Made by a program: the position numbers and the translations under genes. 64,000 nt of DNA from Aeromonas hydrophila subsp. hydrophila ATCC 7966 (GTDB lineage Bacteria; Pseudomonadota; Gammaproteobacteria; Enterobacterales; Aeromonadaceae): positions 2,485,001-2,549,000 of the forward strand of contig NC_008570.1 in assembly GCF_000014805.1 (NCBI RefSeq). Direction: 5' to 3'. Below are positions 55,214 through 64,000 of this stretch, piece by piece. Position 1 is the first letter of the stretch, and each line of letters opens with the position of its first letter. Under the pieces are notes generated by a model. That model saw only the letters and a list, made by a program, of their open reading frames with translations. It ran no database searches and was not told the DNA's origin.

Positions 55214-55828
55214 ATGAGCAACAATAACCGTCACGAGATCTTTGAAAAGAGCGTTCCCATGCTGGTGGTCGGCATCATATTTGCCATCAGCCTGGGGGGC
55301 CTGGTCGAAATCACCCCACTGTTCTTCCAGAAGCAGACCACTGAGCCGGTCGAGGGCCTCAAGCCCTATACCGCTCTGCAGATGGAAGGGCGCGACATCT
55401 TCATCCGCGAAGGCTGCACCGTCTGCCACAGCCAGATGATCCGTCCGTTCCGCGCCGAAACCGAGCGCTACGGCCACTACTCGGTCGCCGGTGAGAGCGT
55501 GTGGGAGCACCCCTTCTTGTGGGGCTCCAAGCGTACCGGTCCGGATCTGGCCCGGGTCGGCGGTCGTTATTCCGACGACTGGCACCGTGCTCACCTGATC
55601 AACCCGCGCGACGTGGTGCCCGAGTCCAACATGCCCGCCTTCCCCTGGCTCGACACCAACGTGCTGACCGGTGAACTGACTGGCAAGAAGCTGGCCCTGT
55701 TCCGCGATCACTTCGGCGTACCCTACACGGATGCCGACATTCAGGGTGCCGGCGAGGCCGTGAAGGGCAAGACCGAGCTGGATGCGCTGGTAGCCTATCT
55801 GCAATCACTGGGTCATGCCCTGAAATAA
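55214..55828 (+). CDS. ccoO: cbb3-type cytochrome c oxidase subunit II
   Basis: This 204-residue membrane-anchored monohaem cytochrome c has one N-terminal helix (about 14-32) and the haem motif CTVCH (in [15 protein letters not shown]). A methionine ligand is likely in [10 protein letters not shown]. It is 16 bases after ccoN and precedes ccoQ. Confidence 0.96.
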   Translation: MSNNNRHEIFEKSVPMLVVGIIFAISLGGLVEITPLFFQKQTTEPVEGLKPYTALQMEGRDIFIREGCTVCHSQMIRPFRAETERYGHYSVAGESVWEHPFLWGSKRTGPDLARVGGRYSDDWHRAHLINPRDVVPESNMPAFPWLDTNVLTGELTGKKLALFRDHFGVPYTDADIQGAGEAVKGKTELDALVAYLQSLGHALK

Positions 55829-55840
55829 AGGAGTCAGGAT

Positions 55841-56020
55841 ATGGATTACGGCACATTTCGCGGCCTGTATACCCTGCTGTTGATGGCCATCATGATCGGC
55901 ATCATCGTCTGGGCCTACAGCAAGCGCCGCAAGACCTCCTTCGACGAGGCTGCCAATCTGGTTTTTGCCGACGACGAGCAACCCAGTGCTGATAACAAGA
56001 ACGCAGGAGCGAAACAATAA
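55841..56020 (+). CDS. ccoQ: cbb3-type cytochrome oxidase subunit CcoQ
   Basis: This 59-residue protein has one membrane helix (LYTLLLMAIMIGIIVWAY) followed by SKRRKTSFDEAANLVFADDEQ, the typical CcoQ tail. AAGGAG precedes the ATG at 55841. Its stop TAA overlaps the ccoP start (TAATG). CcoQ stabilises the oxidase complex. Confidence 0.93.
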   Translation: MDYGTFRGLYTLLLMAIMIGIIVWAYSKRRKTSFDEAANLVFADDEQPSADNKNAGAKQ

Positions 56021-57009
56021 TGAGCACTTTGTTTAGCATTTTTGTCACCGTCATCAGTCTGGGGACCATCCTCGGCTGCTTCTTGCTGCTGGTCTGGTGC
56101 CTGCGCGACAAGATGGGGGTGGAAGAGGGCAAGTCCATGGGACACGCCTTCGACGGCATCGAAGAGATCAACAACCCGCTGCCGAAGTGGTGGACCTACA
56201 TGTTCCTCTTCTTCATCGTCACCGGTCTGGTCTATCTGATTGCCTTCCCGGGCCTTGGCAACTTCAAGGGCGTACTGGGCTGGCAGAGCTCCAACCAGGA
56301 CGTACGCTCGCTGGCCGAGTCCAAGGCTGCGGCGGCCTCCGCCAAGGCTGAAGGGCGCGCGGTGGAATACGATCGCGAGCTCATCAAGGCCGACGAGATC
56401 TACGGTGCCAAGTTCCGTGAGCTGGCCTATCAGGCCGATGGCAAGACCTATCGCGCCATCGAAGAGATCGCCGCCGATCCGGAAGCCCGCAAGGTGGGTC
56501 AGCGTCTGTTCCTGCAGAACTGCTCCCAGTGCCATGGCTCCGATGCCCGCGGTGGTCGCGGTTTCCCGAACCTGACCGACAGCGAATGGCAATGGGGCGG
56601 CGCGCCCGACCAGATCAAGACCACCATCATGGGTGGTCGTCAGGGCGTGATGGCAGCCTGGGGCGAGATCCTCGGTAAGGACGGGGTCAAGGAAGTGGCC
56701 TCCTACGTGCTGAGCCTCTCCGGTCGCAAGGTGGACATGGTGGAAGCCAAGAAGGGTGAAGCGCGCTTCACCATCTGCGCCGCCTGTCACGGTCCGGACG
56801 CCAAGGGCGGCATCGCCTTCGGAGCGCCGGATCTCACCAACAACACCTGGCTCTATGGCGGTTCCCGTCAGGTGGTCGAGCAGACCATCACCCACGGTCG
56901 TCACGGCGTGATGCCGGCCTGGAAGGATATTCTGGGTGAAGACAAGGTGCACCTGCTCGCCTCCTACGTTTACAGCTTGTCCCACAACGACCAGCAAAAT
57001 AAGCAGTAA
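56020..57009 (+). CDS. ccoP: cbb3-type cytochrome c oxidase subunit III (dihaem)
   Basis: This 329-residue protein has two N-terminal membrane helices and two cytochrome c domains with CSQCH and CAACH haem motifs. NPLPKWWTYMFLFFI is the conserved CcoP segment. It passes electrons to ccoO and the catalytic subunit. Its start overlaps ccoQ, and a terminator follows its stop. Confidence 0.96.
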   Translation: MSTLFSIFVTVISLGTILGCFLLLVWCLRDKMGVEEGKSMGHAFDGIEEINNPLPKWWTYMFLFFIVTGLVYLIAFPGLGNFKGVLGWQSSNQDVRSLAESKAAAASAKAEGRAVEYDRELIKADEIYGAKFRELAYQADGKTYRAIEEIAADPEARKVGQRLFLQNCSQCHGSDARGGRGFPNLTDSEWQWGGAPDQIKTTIMGGRQGVMAAWGEILGKDGVKEVASYVLSLSGRKVDMVEAKKGEARFTICAACHGPDAKGGIAFGAPDLTNNTWLYGGSRQVVEQTITHGRHGVMPAWKDILGEDKVHLLASYVYSLSHNDQQNKQ

Positions 57010-57036
57010 CATGTGATAAACACGTGATTACTCAGC

Positions 57037-57064
57037 AAAAAGCCTCGACTCTTCGAGGCTTTTT
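57037..57064 (+). terminator. Terminator after ccoP
   Basis: AAAAAGCCTCGA and TCGAGGCTTTTT pair around four bases. Confidence 0.85.
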
Positions 57065-57127
57065 GTTATCTTGTGTTGACTGAAATTCCTCTGTTTCGTT
57101 AATCACTGGTTTCACGGTAGTAGCACT

Positions 57128-57616
57128 ATGTCCCAACCCTGGTATCGCCAATTCTGGCCCTGGTTCATCATCGCCCTCCCGACCGCAGCCGTGATCGGCA
57201 GCATCAGCACGGCGATCATCGCCAGCAAGGATGGCGTCAATCTGGTGGCCGAAGACTATTACAAGCAAGGCAAGGAGATTAATCAGGATCTCAGCAAGTT
57301 TGATCGCTCCGAAGCCCTCAACATCCACATCGCGCTGGAGGTCAACGGCAACGAGCTGACCCTCAAGCCGCTGTCGGGCGATATCCCGGCTGGCCAGGCG
57401 CTCTACCTCTCCCTGTTTCACCCCACCCTCGCCGGCATGGACAGCGAGCACATGGTGACCGCCGACGGCAACGGCGTCTATCGCCTGCTGCTCGACAAGC
57501 CGCTCACCGGCAAGTGGCACGTGCGGGTGGATGCCTTCAACCACGAATGGCGGCTGCAAGAGACTGTCCAGCTCCCCACCAAGGCCCCCGTCGAACTCGA
57601 TCCCAAAGGACGCTGA
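57128..57616 (+). CDS. ccoH: CcoH/FixH-family assembly protein
   Basis: This 162-residue protein has one N-terminal membrane helix (about 10-29, PWFIIALPTAAVIGS) and the conserved LVAEDYYKQGKEINQ motif. The periplasmic domain is beta-rich, with GKWHVRVDAFN near the end. It helps assemble cbb3 oxidase. It begins about 120 bases after ccoP, beyond the terminator, and is followed by a short ORF and ccoI. Confidence 0.88.
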   Translation: MSQPWYRQFWPWFIIALPTAAVIGSISTAIIASKDGVNLVAEDYYKQGKEINQDLSKFDRSEALNIHIALEVNGNELTLKPLSGDIPAGQALYLSLFHPTLAGMDSEHMVTADGNGVYRLLLDKPLTGKWHVRVDAFNHEWRLQETVQLPTKAPVELDPKGR

Positions 57617-57619
57617 GTC

Positions 57620-57712
57620 ATGAGCCGTCCTGTTCACCATGACACGCCGGCAGCAACCGGCGCTTCACTGTTTCTGCCGACAGGCCGGGTAGCCTGCGGC
57701 CAGCTGTCATGA
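57620..57712 (+). CDS. Small 30-residue ORF between ccoH and ccoI
   Basis: ATG at 57620 follows AAAGGA (57605-57610) and the frame encodes MSRPVHHDTPAATGASLFLP with ten further residues. Its stop TGA overlaps the ccoI ATG (ATGA), in a different frame from ccoI. It could be a leader ORF that couples translation to ccoI, or chance. It contains two histidines and one cysteine and has no known relative that I recognise. Confidence 0.4.
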   Translation: MSRPVHHDTPAATGASLFLPTGRVACGQLS

Positions 57713-60108
57713 GCGGCTGCTTTCACTGTGGTGAGCCGGTGCCCGCCGGCAGCCGCTATGCCCTCGAGATAAAAGGCATAGTCCAGCCCATGTGCTGCCC
57801 CGGTTGTCAGGCGGTGGCGGAAACCATTCTGGAGTGCGGCCTGGCCAGCTACTACGAGCACCGCACCGCTCCCGGCACCAAGGGCGAGCTGGTGCCCGCA
57901 GAGCTCGCCGCCCTCACCCACTACGATCTGGCCGAAGTGCAGCAGGATTTTGTCACCGACAGCGCCACCGGCAGCCACAAGGTGCGCGAGATCCAGCTGA
58001 CGGTGGAAGGCTTGACCTGCGCCGCCTGTGCCTGGCTCATCGAACGCCATCTGGGCAATCTGGCCGGGCTGCACTACATCAACGTCAACACCACCACCCA
58101 CCGGGCCCGCATCAAGTGGGATCCGGACCGGCTCTCTTTGAGCGACATCCTCAAGGGTTTTGCCAAGATCGGCTATCGCGCCTACCCCTTCCAGACTCAC
58201 CAGCAGGAAGCGCTGTACGCCCGCGAGGTGCGCAGCTACATGTTCCGGCTGGCACTGGCGGGGCTCGGCTCCATGCAGGTGATGATGTGCGCGGTGGCGC
58301 TCTACATGGACCTCTTCATCAGCGTCGAAGAGGAGTTCATGGTCTACTTCAAGTGGATAAGTCTGCTGCTCTCCACCCCCATCATGATCTACTCGGCCCA
58401 GCCCTTCTACGTGGGCGCCTGGCGCAGCCTCAGGCAGGGACACCTCTCCATGGACGTGTCGGTATCGCTGGCGCTGATCGGCGCCTTCATCGCCTCCATG
58501 TGGGCCACCGTGTTCAACACCGGAGAGGTCTATTACGACTCCATCACCATGTTCGTCTTCTTCCTGCTGCTGGGACGCTTCCTCGAGCTGCGGGCCAGAC
58601 GCAAGGCCTCCGAGTCGAGCTCCAACCTGGCGCGGCTGGTGCCCATCATGGCCACCCGGCTCGATGAGGATGGCGAACACGAGGTGGCCGCCAAGACGCT
58701 GCAGGTCGGCGACCGGGTACGGGTGCTGGCGGGTGCCACCCTGCCGGCGGATGGCATCATCCTGCTTGGGCAGGCCAGCCTCAACGAATCCATGCTGACC
58801 GGTGAACAGCTGCCGCTGCTCAAACAGGCGGGGGATGCCGTCTATGCCGGCACCATCAACACCGACGCCCCCCTCGAAATCCGGGTCAGCCATCGCATTG
58901 AAGAGTCGCGCCTGGCCCAGATCATGCGGCTGCAGGATCACGCGCTGGACGACAAGCCGGCCATCGCCCAGATGGCAGATGTGCTCTCCCGCCACTTCAT
59001 TCTGGTGCTGCTGTTCATCGCCGCTGGCGTCTGGACCTTCTGGCACTTTCATCAGCCAGAGCAGGCCTTCTGGGTCACCCTGGCGGTGCTGGTGGCCACC
59101 TGCCCCTGCGCCCTGTCGCTGGCCACCCCCACCGCGCTCACCTCGGCCACCGCCCGCCTGACCCGTGCCGGCATCCTGCTGCGCCGAGGCCACGTGCTGG
59201 ACGTGCTGACTCGGGCCAACCGCATCGTGATGGACAAGACCGGCACCCTGACCACGGGCAACATCAGCCTGACCAGCACGGAGGCCCTGGGTAGCCTTGA
59301 CGAGACGCGCTGCCTTGCCATTGCCCGCGCCCTGGAGGCCTATTCCGAGCACCCCATCGCCCGCGCCTTTCGCAGCAATACCGCAGAGGACGCAGTGCTG
59401 CTGGCGGCCAGCAAGGTGACCCCCGTCATCGGACACGGTATCGAGGGGGTGATCGACGGTCGCCACTATCGCCTCGGCAGTGCCCGCTGGCTCGGCATCA
59501 GCGATACCCACGCAGCACAAGCGGACGGGCTGGTCATCTATCTGGCCGACGAGGATCGGGCGCTCGCCCGTTTCCTGCTGAGCGACACCCTGCGCCCCGA
59601 TGCGAAGGCGCTGATCCAGGCCTTCAAGGCGGCCGGCCTCAAGACCACCATTCTCACCGGCGACAGCTCGGCCCAAGCCGACGAGGTTGCCCGCGAGCTG
59701 GGGGTTGATGAGCTGGTCAAGGGCGTCACGCCGGATGGCAAGCTGGCCTACCTCAAGGAGCACGAGGCCCGCGGCGACATCAGCATCATGGTGGGAGATG
59801 GCATCAACGACGCCCCTGTGCTGGCCGGTGCCCACGCCTCCTTCGCCATGGCCGGCGGCACCGATCTGGCCAAGAACAGCGCCGACGCCATCTTGCTGGC
59901 CGACGATCTCTCCCGCCTGCTGGATGCCCGCGCCCTGGCGCTGCGCACCCGCAAGATCATCAAGGAGAACTTCGCCTGGTCCATCGGCTACAACCTGCTG
60001 GTGCTGCCGCTGGCGGCGAGCGGCTGGCTGCCTCCCTACGTGGCGGCGGCGGGCATGTCGCTGAGCTCCCTCATCGTGGTCACCAACTCCATGCGGCTCA
60101 ACCGCTGA
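57709..60108 (+). CDS. ccoI: Copper-translocating P-type ATPase CcoI
   Basis: This 799-residue P1B-type ATPase exports copper to the periplasm for cbb3 oxidase assembly. The N-terminus has a CFHCG and CCPGC cysteine-rich metal site, followed by a heavy-metal domain with CAAC (GLTCAACAWLIE). The membrane metal motif is CPC (TCPCALSLATPTAL), the phosphorylation site is DKTGTLT, and the hinge is GDGINDAPVLAGA. Its ATG overlaps the stop of a 30-codon ORF. ccoS follows. Confidence 0.95.
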   Translation: MSGCFHCGEPVPAGSRYALEIKGIVQPMCCPGCQAVAETILECGLASYYEHRTAPGTKGELVPAELAALTHYDLAEVQQDFVTDSATGSHKVREIQLTVEGLTCAACAWLIERHLGNLAGLHYINVNTTTHRARIKWDPDRLSLSDILKGFAKIGYRAYPFQTHQQEALYAREVRSYMFRLALAGLGSMQVMMCAVALYMDLFISVEEEFMVYFKWISLLLSTPIMIYSAQPFYVGAWRSLRQGHLSMDVSVSLALIGAFIASMWATVFNTGEVYYDSITMFVFFLLLGRFLELRARRKASESSSNLARLVPIMATRLDEDGEHEVAAKTLQVGDRVRVLAGATLPADGIILLGQASLNESMLTGEQLPLLKQAGDAVYAGTINTDAPLEIRVSHRIEESRLAQIMRLQDHALDDKPAIAQMADVLSRHFILVLLFIAAGVWTFWHFHQPEQAFWVTLAVLVATCPCALSLATPTALTSATARLTRAGILLRRGHVLDVLTRANRIVMDKTGTLTTGNISLTSTEALGSLDETRCLAIARALEAYSEHPIARAFRSNTAEDAVLLAASKVTPVIGHGIEGVIDGRHYRLGSARWLGISDTHAAQADGLVIYLADEDRALARFLLSDTLRPDAKALIQAFKAAGLKTTILTGDSSAQADEVARELGVDELVKGVTPDGKLAYLKEHEARGDISIMVGDGINDAPVLAGAHASFAMAGGTDLAKNSADAILLADDLSRLLDARALALRTRKIIKENFAWSIGYNLLVLPLAASGWLPPYVAAAGMSLSSLIVVTNSMRLNR

Positions 60109-60236
60109 ACCGTGGCCACAGGGACAGACAGGGTGAAGGGAGCTGGCTCCGCTCAGGCTCCCTTCACCATCGAATCGACGGGTCTGCGGCCACCAACGTG
60201 GTGTACCATGACCCCTTTCATTGCAAGGTTTGCTGC

Positions 60237-60428
60237 ATGAACATCATCTTCGTCCTCATCCCCATCGCCATCCTCTTCGTCATCATCGCCGGCGCCGTCT
60301 TCTTCTGGGCCATTCGCTCCGAGCAGTTTGAAGATCTCGACCGCCAGGGTTCCAATATCCTGTTCGACGAAGAGCAACCCGCCCCCAAACACGCCGAGCA
60401 CGAGCACAAAGATGACGGCCACCCTTGA
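60237..60428 (+). CDS. ccoS: cbb3 oxidase maturation protein CcoS
   Basis: This 63-residue protein has a single membrane helix (NIIFVLIPIAILFVIIAGA at the N-terminus) and the conserved FFWAIRSEQFEDLDRQG motif. The tail is histidine-rich (KHAEHEHKDDGH), which could bind metal. It overlaps the next gene by 17 bases. It is needed for maturation of the catalytic centre in cbb3 oxidases. Confidence 0.92.
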   Translation: MNIIFVLIPIAILFVIIAGAVFFWAIRSEQFEDLDRQGSNILFDEEQPAPKHAEHEHKDDGHP

Positions 60429-61098
60429 TCTGCTGGGCGCCTTGCTGGTTGGGCTGGCCGGTGCCGGCCACTGCATCGGCATGTGCGGCGGTGTCTCCGC
60501 CGCCCTCTCCATGGCCATTCCTGCCGAGAAGCAGCACTTCTGGGGTCGGCTCGGTTACCTGCTCAACTACAACCTCGGCCGAATCTTGAGCTATGTGATT
60601 GCCGGTGCCTTGGTCGGAGGGCTGCTGGCCACCACCAATGAACTCGGCGCGGGCAAGCATGCCATCGCCGGCCTGCGGCTGGTGGCGGCCTTCCTGATGA
60701 TTGCCCTCGGGCTCTATCTCGCCGGCTGGTGGCAGGGGGTGTTGCTGCTCGAGCGCATTGGCGCCAGGTTGTGGCCCCACCTCAAGCCGCTGGCGGGCAA
60801 GTTCATCCCCTTCACCTCGGCCTGGCAGGCACTGCCGTTTGGCATGGTCTGGGGCTGGCTCCCCTGCGGGCTGGTCTACTCCATGCTGACCTGGAGCGCA
60901 GCGGCGGGATCCGCTGGCGGTGGAGCTCTGATCATGCTCTTTTTCGGCCTCGGCACCCTGCCGACCCTGTTTGCGCTGGGGGGGCTGGCGGATCGGCTGC
61001 GTTACTGGCTGACCCTGCGCAGTTTGCGCCTTGGTGGGGCCCTGCTGCTCATCGCATACGGGCTGCATACCCTCTTGATCGGGATTGCGTCCTTTTGA
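60412..61098 (+). CDS. TauE/SafE-family (UreH-like) membrane protein, cco-linked
   Basis: This 228-residue protein has about six membrane helices. GHCIGMCGG at about residues 19-27 is a cysteine/methionine motif that suggests metal handling, and MVWGWLPCGLVYSML is a second conserved cysteine segment. Members of this family next to ccoS are annotated sulfite exporter TauE/SafE-like, but the location points to copper delivery for the oxidase. The ATG at 60412 lies inside the end of ccoS. Confidence 0.83.
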   Translation: MTATLDLLGALLVGLAGAGHCIGMCGGVSAALSMAIPAEKQHFWGRLGYLLNYNLGRILSYVIAGALVGGLLATTNELGAGKHAIAGLRLVAAFLMIALGLYLAGWWQGVLLLERIGARLWPHLKPLAGKFIPFTSAWQALPFGMVWGWLPCGLVYSMLTWSAAAGSAGGGALIMLFFGLGTLPTLFALGGLADRLRYWLTLRSLRLGGALLLIAYGLHTLLIGIASF

Positions 61099-61136
61099 AA
61101 CCCTATCCAAAACGGATGAGTTGATGGTAAACTTGT

Positions 61137-61150
61137 TTGATATAAATCAA
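61137..61150. promoter_or_regulatory. Perfect FNR box in front of fnr
   Basis: TTGAT, ATAA and ATCAA reproduce the full FNR consensus TTGAT-N4-ATCAA. It ends 16 bases before the fnr ATG, so bound FNR would likely block its own promoter. Confidence 0.85.
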
Positions 61151-61166
61151 TTATTCGTATGAGCCT

Positions 61167-61922
61167 ATGATCCCGGAAAAGAAACCTGGCAGACGTATTC
61201 AGAGCGGTGGCTGTGCAATTCATTGCCAGGATTGCAGCATCAGCCAGCTCTGCATTCCCTTCACTCTGAACGACAACGAGCTCGATCAGCTGGACAGCAT
61301 CATCGAGCGCAAGAAGCCGATCCAGAAGGGTGAAGAGTTGTTCAAGGCCGGCGATGAGCTCAAATCGCTCTACGCCATCCGTTCCGGGACCATCAAGTCA
61401 TACACCATCACCGAGCAGGGTGACGAGCAGATCACTGCCTTCCACCTGGCTGGCGATCTGGTTGGCTTTGACGCCATCCACAAGCAGGCGCACCCCTCCT
61501 TCGCCCAGGCGCTGGAAACCGCCATGGTGTGCGAGATCCCGTTCGACGTGCTCGACGATCTCTCCGGCAAGATGCCGAAGCTCCGCCAGCAGATCATGCG
61601 GCTGATGAGCAACGAGATCATGGGCGACCAGGAGATGATCCTGCTGCTCTCCAAGAAGAATGCCGAAGAGCGCCTCGCCGCCTTCCTGCACAACCTGTCG
61701 GTGCGCTTCTCCGAGCGTGGTTTCTCCGCCAAGGAGTTCCGCCTCTCCATGACCCGCGGCGACATAGGCAACTACCTCGGCCTCACCGTCGAAACCATCA
61801 GCCGCCTGCTGGGCCGCTTCCAGAAGTCCGGTCTCATCAGCGTCAAGGGCAAGTACATTACCGTACTGGATCACGTCGCCCTCGGCGTCATGGCCGGTGC
61901 AACCCGCCCCCCCTGCGGTTAA
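61167..61922 (+). CDS. fnr: Anaerobic regulator FNR (EtrA)
   Basis: This 251-residue CRP/FNR-family regulator has four iron-sulfur ligand candidates, Cys20, Cys23, Cys29 and Cys122, at the same positions as in E. coli FNR, plus an extra Cys16. The C-terminal helix-turn-helix is [24 protein letters not shown], in part. It senses oxygen through a [4Fe-4S] cluster and switches respiratory genes. It is downstream of the cco genes and followed by uspE, as in Shewanella and Vibrio. Confidence 0.96.
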   Translation: MIPEKKPGRRIQSGGCAIHCQDCSISQLCIPFTLNDNELDQLDSIIERKKPIQKGEELFKAGDELKSLYAIRSGTIKSYTITEQGDEQITAFHLAGDLVGFDAIHKQAHPSFAQALETAMVCEIPFDVLDDLSGKMPKLRQQIMRLMSNEIMGDQEMILLLSKKNAEERLAAFLHNLSVRFSERGFSAKEFRLSMTRGDIGNYLGLTVETISRLLGRFQKSGLISVKGKYITVLDHVALGVMAGATRPPCG

Positions 61923-62056
61923 GCTTCTTCTCTATGGTGCCGGATCGGTTTACCCCGAAATTTGATCCGGCACACGTCCCCCCTTCTCCTCCTGAGCTAA
62001 GCTGTAATGGCTAAAGGTCTGCCATCATTGGTATTTTTGCCAAGGAGGAGGAGAAC

Positions 62057-63001
62057 ATGGTCAAGTACCGAAAAATTCTGGTGGTCATCAACCCGGAAGA
62101 AGAGCGGCAAATCGCCCTCGAACGAGCGGTCAAGGTAGCCGAGCTGGATGAAGGCGCCCAACTGACCCTGTTGCTCACCATTTACGACTTCTCGTATGAA
62201 ATGACCGCCATGCTGTCGGTGGATGAGCGGGAAGAGATGCGCCACGGGGTGATTGCCCAGCGCCGCGAATGGCTCGACGACATTCTCAAACCCTACCGCG
62301 CCCGAGGGCTGGATTGCGAGATCAAGGTGGTCTGGCACAACCGTCCCTTCGAATGCATCATTCAGGAAGTGCTGGAGCAGCGCCACGATCTGGTGGTCAA
62401 GGCCACCCACCACCACTCCTTCCTGCAAACCTTCATCTTCACCCCCACCGACTGGCATCTGCTGCGCAAGTGCCCCTGCCCCGTGCTACTGGTGAAAGAG
62501 GGACATTGGCAGCGGGGCGGCAACATCATCGCCGCCATCAATTGCTCCAGCGACGATCAGGATCAGAAGCTGCTCAACGAGCGGATCACCGAAGAGGGGA
62601 TCGCCATCGCCGAGCTGCTCGGCTCCAACCTGTATCTGGTCAACACCTACCCGGGCACCCCGGTCAATGTGGCCATCGAGCTGCCGGAGTTTGACCCCAA
62701 CGCCTACAACGACGCCATTCGCAAACACCATGAGAGCCTGCTGCTGAGCCACGCCGACAAATACGGCATCGGCCATCTCTGGACCCGGGTGGCAGAAGGC
62801 CTGCCCGAAGAGGTGCTGCCCGATCTCGCCGGCGAGCTGCAGGCCACCCTGATGATCATGGGGTGCGTCGGTCGCACCGGGCTCTCCGCCGCCCTGCTCG
62901 GCAACACCGCCGAGCACGTGGTGGATCGCCTCGCCTGCGACATGCTGATCCTAAAGCCCGCCGATTACAGCTGCCCGGTCGATAGCCGCCGTCCCGCATA
63001 A
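62057..63001 (+). CDS. uspE: Universal stress protein UspE
   Basis: This 314-residue protein has two tandem Usp domains. The first begins KYRKILVVINPEEE and ends with CPCPVLLVKEG. The second begins NIIAAINCSSDD and ends with GNTAEHVVDRLACDMLILKP. It lies 134 bases after fnr on the same strand. AAGGAGGAGG precedes the ATG. UspE proteins are linked to stress and adhesion. Confidence 0.95.
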   Translation: MVKYRKILVVINPEEERQIALERAVKVAELDEGAQLTLLLTIYDFSYEMTAMLSVDEREEMRHGVIAQRREWLDDILKPYRARGLDCEIKVVWHNRPFECIIQEVLEQRHDLVVKATHHHSFLQTFIFTPTDWHLLRKCPCPVLLVKEGHWQRGGNIIAAINCSSDDQDQKLLNERITEEGIAIAELLGSNLYLVNTYPGTPVNVAIELPEFDPNAYNDAIRKHHESLLLSHADKYGIGHLWTRVAEGLPEEVLPDLAGELQATLMIMGCVGRTGLSAALLGNTAEHVVDRLACDMLILKPADYSCPVDSRRPA

Positions 63002-63068
63002 GCCTTTCTTGCCCTCCCCCGGGACATGGCTATAATAAGCCGCTTATTTTTGTCCCGGGTTTCAGGTC

Positions 63069-63977
63069 ATGCTAGAAGAGCTTAACGCCAAAGAAAAATA
63101 CAGTTTCAACAAACTGCAGAAGCGCCTGCGGCGCAACGTAGGTCAGGCCATCGCCGACTTCAATATGATTGAAGAGGGTGACAAGGTCATGGTGTGCCTG
63201 TCCGGCGGCAAGGACAGCTTCGCCATGCTCGACATTCTGATGAGCCTGAAGGCCAGCGCCCCCATCCACTTCGATCTGGTGGCGGTCAACCTGGATCAGA
63301 AGCAGCCCGGCTTCCCCGAGCACGTGCTGCCCGAATACCTGACCACCCTCGGCATCGATTTCAAGATCGTCGAAGAGGATACCTACGCCATCGTCAAGGA
63401 GAAGGTGCCGGAGGGCAAGACCACCTGCGCACTCTGCTCCCGCCTGCGCCGCGGCATTCTCTACCGCACCGCCCAGGAGCTGGGCTGCACCAAGATTGCC
63501 CTTGGCCACCACCGCGATGACATCCTCGAGACCCTGTTCCTCAACATGTTCTACGGCGGCAAGCTCAAGTCCATGCCGCCCAAGCTGGTGAGCGACGATG
63601 GCAAGAATGTGGTGATCCGCCCGCTCGCCTACTGCAAGGAGAAGGACCTGGTGCGCTATGCCGAGGTCAAGGCATTCCCCATCATCCCGTGCAACCTGTG
63701 CGGCTCCCAGGAGAACCTGCAGCGCCAGGCGATCAAGCAGATGATGCAGGAGTGGGATCGCCGCTTCCCGGGTCGTCTCGAGACCATGTTCACCGCCATT
63801 CAGGACGTGATCCCGAGCCACCTGCTCGATCACAAGCTGTTTGACTTCAAGAGCATCAACCGCGACTCCGGCATCATCGACGGCGGCGACAAGGCGTTTG
63901 ATCCGCCCGAGCTGCCCAAGGCGCCGCTGCTGGACATCGACGAAATGGACATGCTGGACGTGATTGAGGTGCGCTAA
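63069..63977 (+). CDS. ttcA: tRNA 2-thiocytidine biosynthesis protein TtcA
   Basis: This 302-residue protein has the PP-loop SGGKDS (residues 45-50) and the CxxC pair Cys120 and Cys123 (TTCALCSRL). A further CNLC pair lies at about Cys208 and Cys211, which together bind an iron-sulfur cluster. It thiolates cytidine 32 of tRNA. The gene order fnr-uspE-ttcA is conserved in Shewanella and Vibrio. Confidence 0.96.
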   Translation: MLEELNAKEKYSFNKLQKRLRRNVGQAIADFNMIEEGDKVMVCLSGGKDSFAMLDILMSLKASAPIHFDLVAVNLDQKQPGFPEHVLPEYLTTLGIDFKIVEEDTYAIVKEKVPEGKTTCALCSRLRRGILYRTAQELGCTKIALGHHRDDILETLFLNMFYGGKLKSMPPKLVSDDGKNVVIRPLAYCKEKDLVRYAEVKAFPIIPCNLCGSQENLQRQAIKQMMQEWDRRFPGRLETMFTAIQDVIPSHLLDHKLFDFKSINRDSGIIDGGDKAFDPPELPKAPLLDIDEMDMLDVIEVR

Positions 63978-64000
63978 GCCCACCTCAACCATGAAAAAGG

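Noticed and set aside
63991..64000. Start of a further gene (ATGAAAAAGG) after ttcA
   Set aside because: Only ten bases are visible. It may be the start of an exported protein, but nothing can be supported.

Overview
The window reads as a piece of an Aeromonas (gammaproteobacterial) chromosome, high in G+C and densely packed, that contains the replication terminus. The genus is an inference from protein similarity to E. coli, Vibrio and Shewanella orthologues, the gene order, and the presence of both prpBCD and phasin/PHA-type genes. No rRNA, tRNA, CRISPR array or insertion sequence was found.

Layout. (1) 1-6.9 kb: end of a fatty-acid synthesis cluster (fabD end, fabG, acpP, fabF) running into pabC-mltG-tmk-holB-ycfH. 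(2) 7.1-8.7 kb: an orphan tyrosine recombinase preceded by a perfect dif-shaped palindrome (11-6-11) and followed by a decayed dif-like sequence and a small probable ribbon-helix-helix gene. (3) 8.9-14.3 kb: rsmF and the lipid-transport operon letA (as two genes)-letB. (4) 14.4-18.0 kb: methylcitrate genes prpB-prpC-prpD behind a LiuR-like operator. (5) 18.1-27.8 kb: a neutral-lipid cluster with a PHA-system protein, a wax ester synthase/DGAT, a TPR protein, a TetR regulator, a patatin, a phasin, a Marinobacter-type fatty acyl-CoA reductase and a lipase. (6) 27.9-30.0 kb: SOS-type yebG, a second tyrosine recombinase with its own 11-6-11 palindrome, then the chromosomal dif site at 29923-29950. 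(7) 30.0-41.5 kb: ycbZ, fabA, rmf (59 codons), a DUF3466 protein, uup, a glutaredoxin-like gene, rlmKL, two tandem candidate small RNAs, zapC and pyrD. (8) 41.5-53.5 kb: NAD-glutamate dehydrogenase, a DUF2835 gene, pepN, prc, proQ, msrC and a hypothetical membrane protein. (9) 53.7-64 kb: cbb3 oxidase genes ccoNOQP, assembly genes ccoH/ccoI/ccoS and a TauE/SafE-like protein, then fnr (behind a perfect FNR box), uspE and ttcA.

How the parts work together. The dif call is supported by the FtsK-orienting motif GGGNAGGG: by eye, eight copies lie on the plus strand left of dif and six lie on the minus strand to its right. The two recombinases, each with a palindrome shaped like a Xer site and each with a dif or dif-like sequence downstream, form the most unusual structure here. 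The lipid cluster combines an alcohol-forming reductase, an acyltransferase, a granule protein, lipases and a regulator, which predicts wax ester or mixed neutral-lipid storage. The cco-fnr block is an oxygen-response module in which FNR probably controls its own gene.
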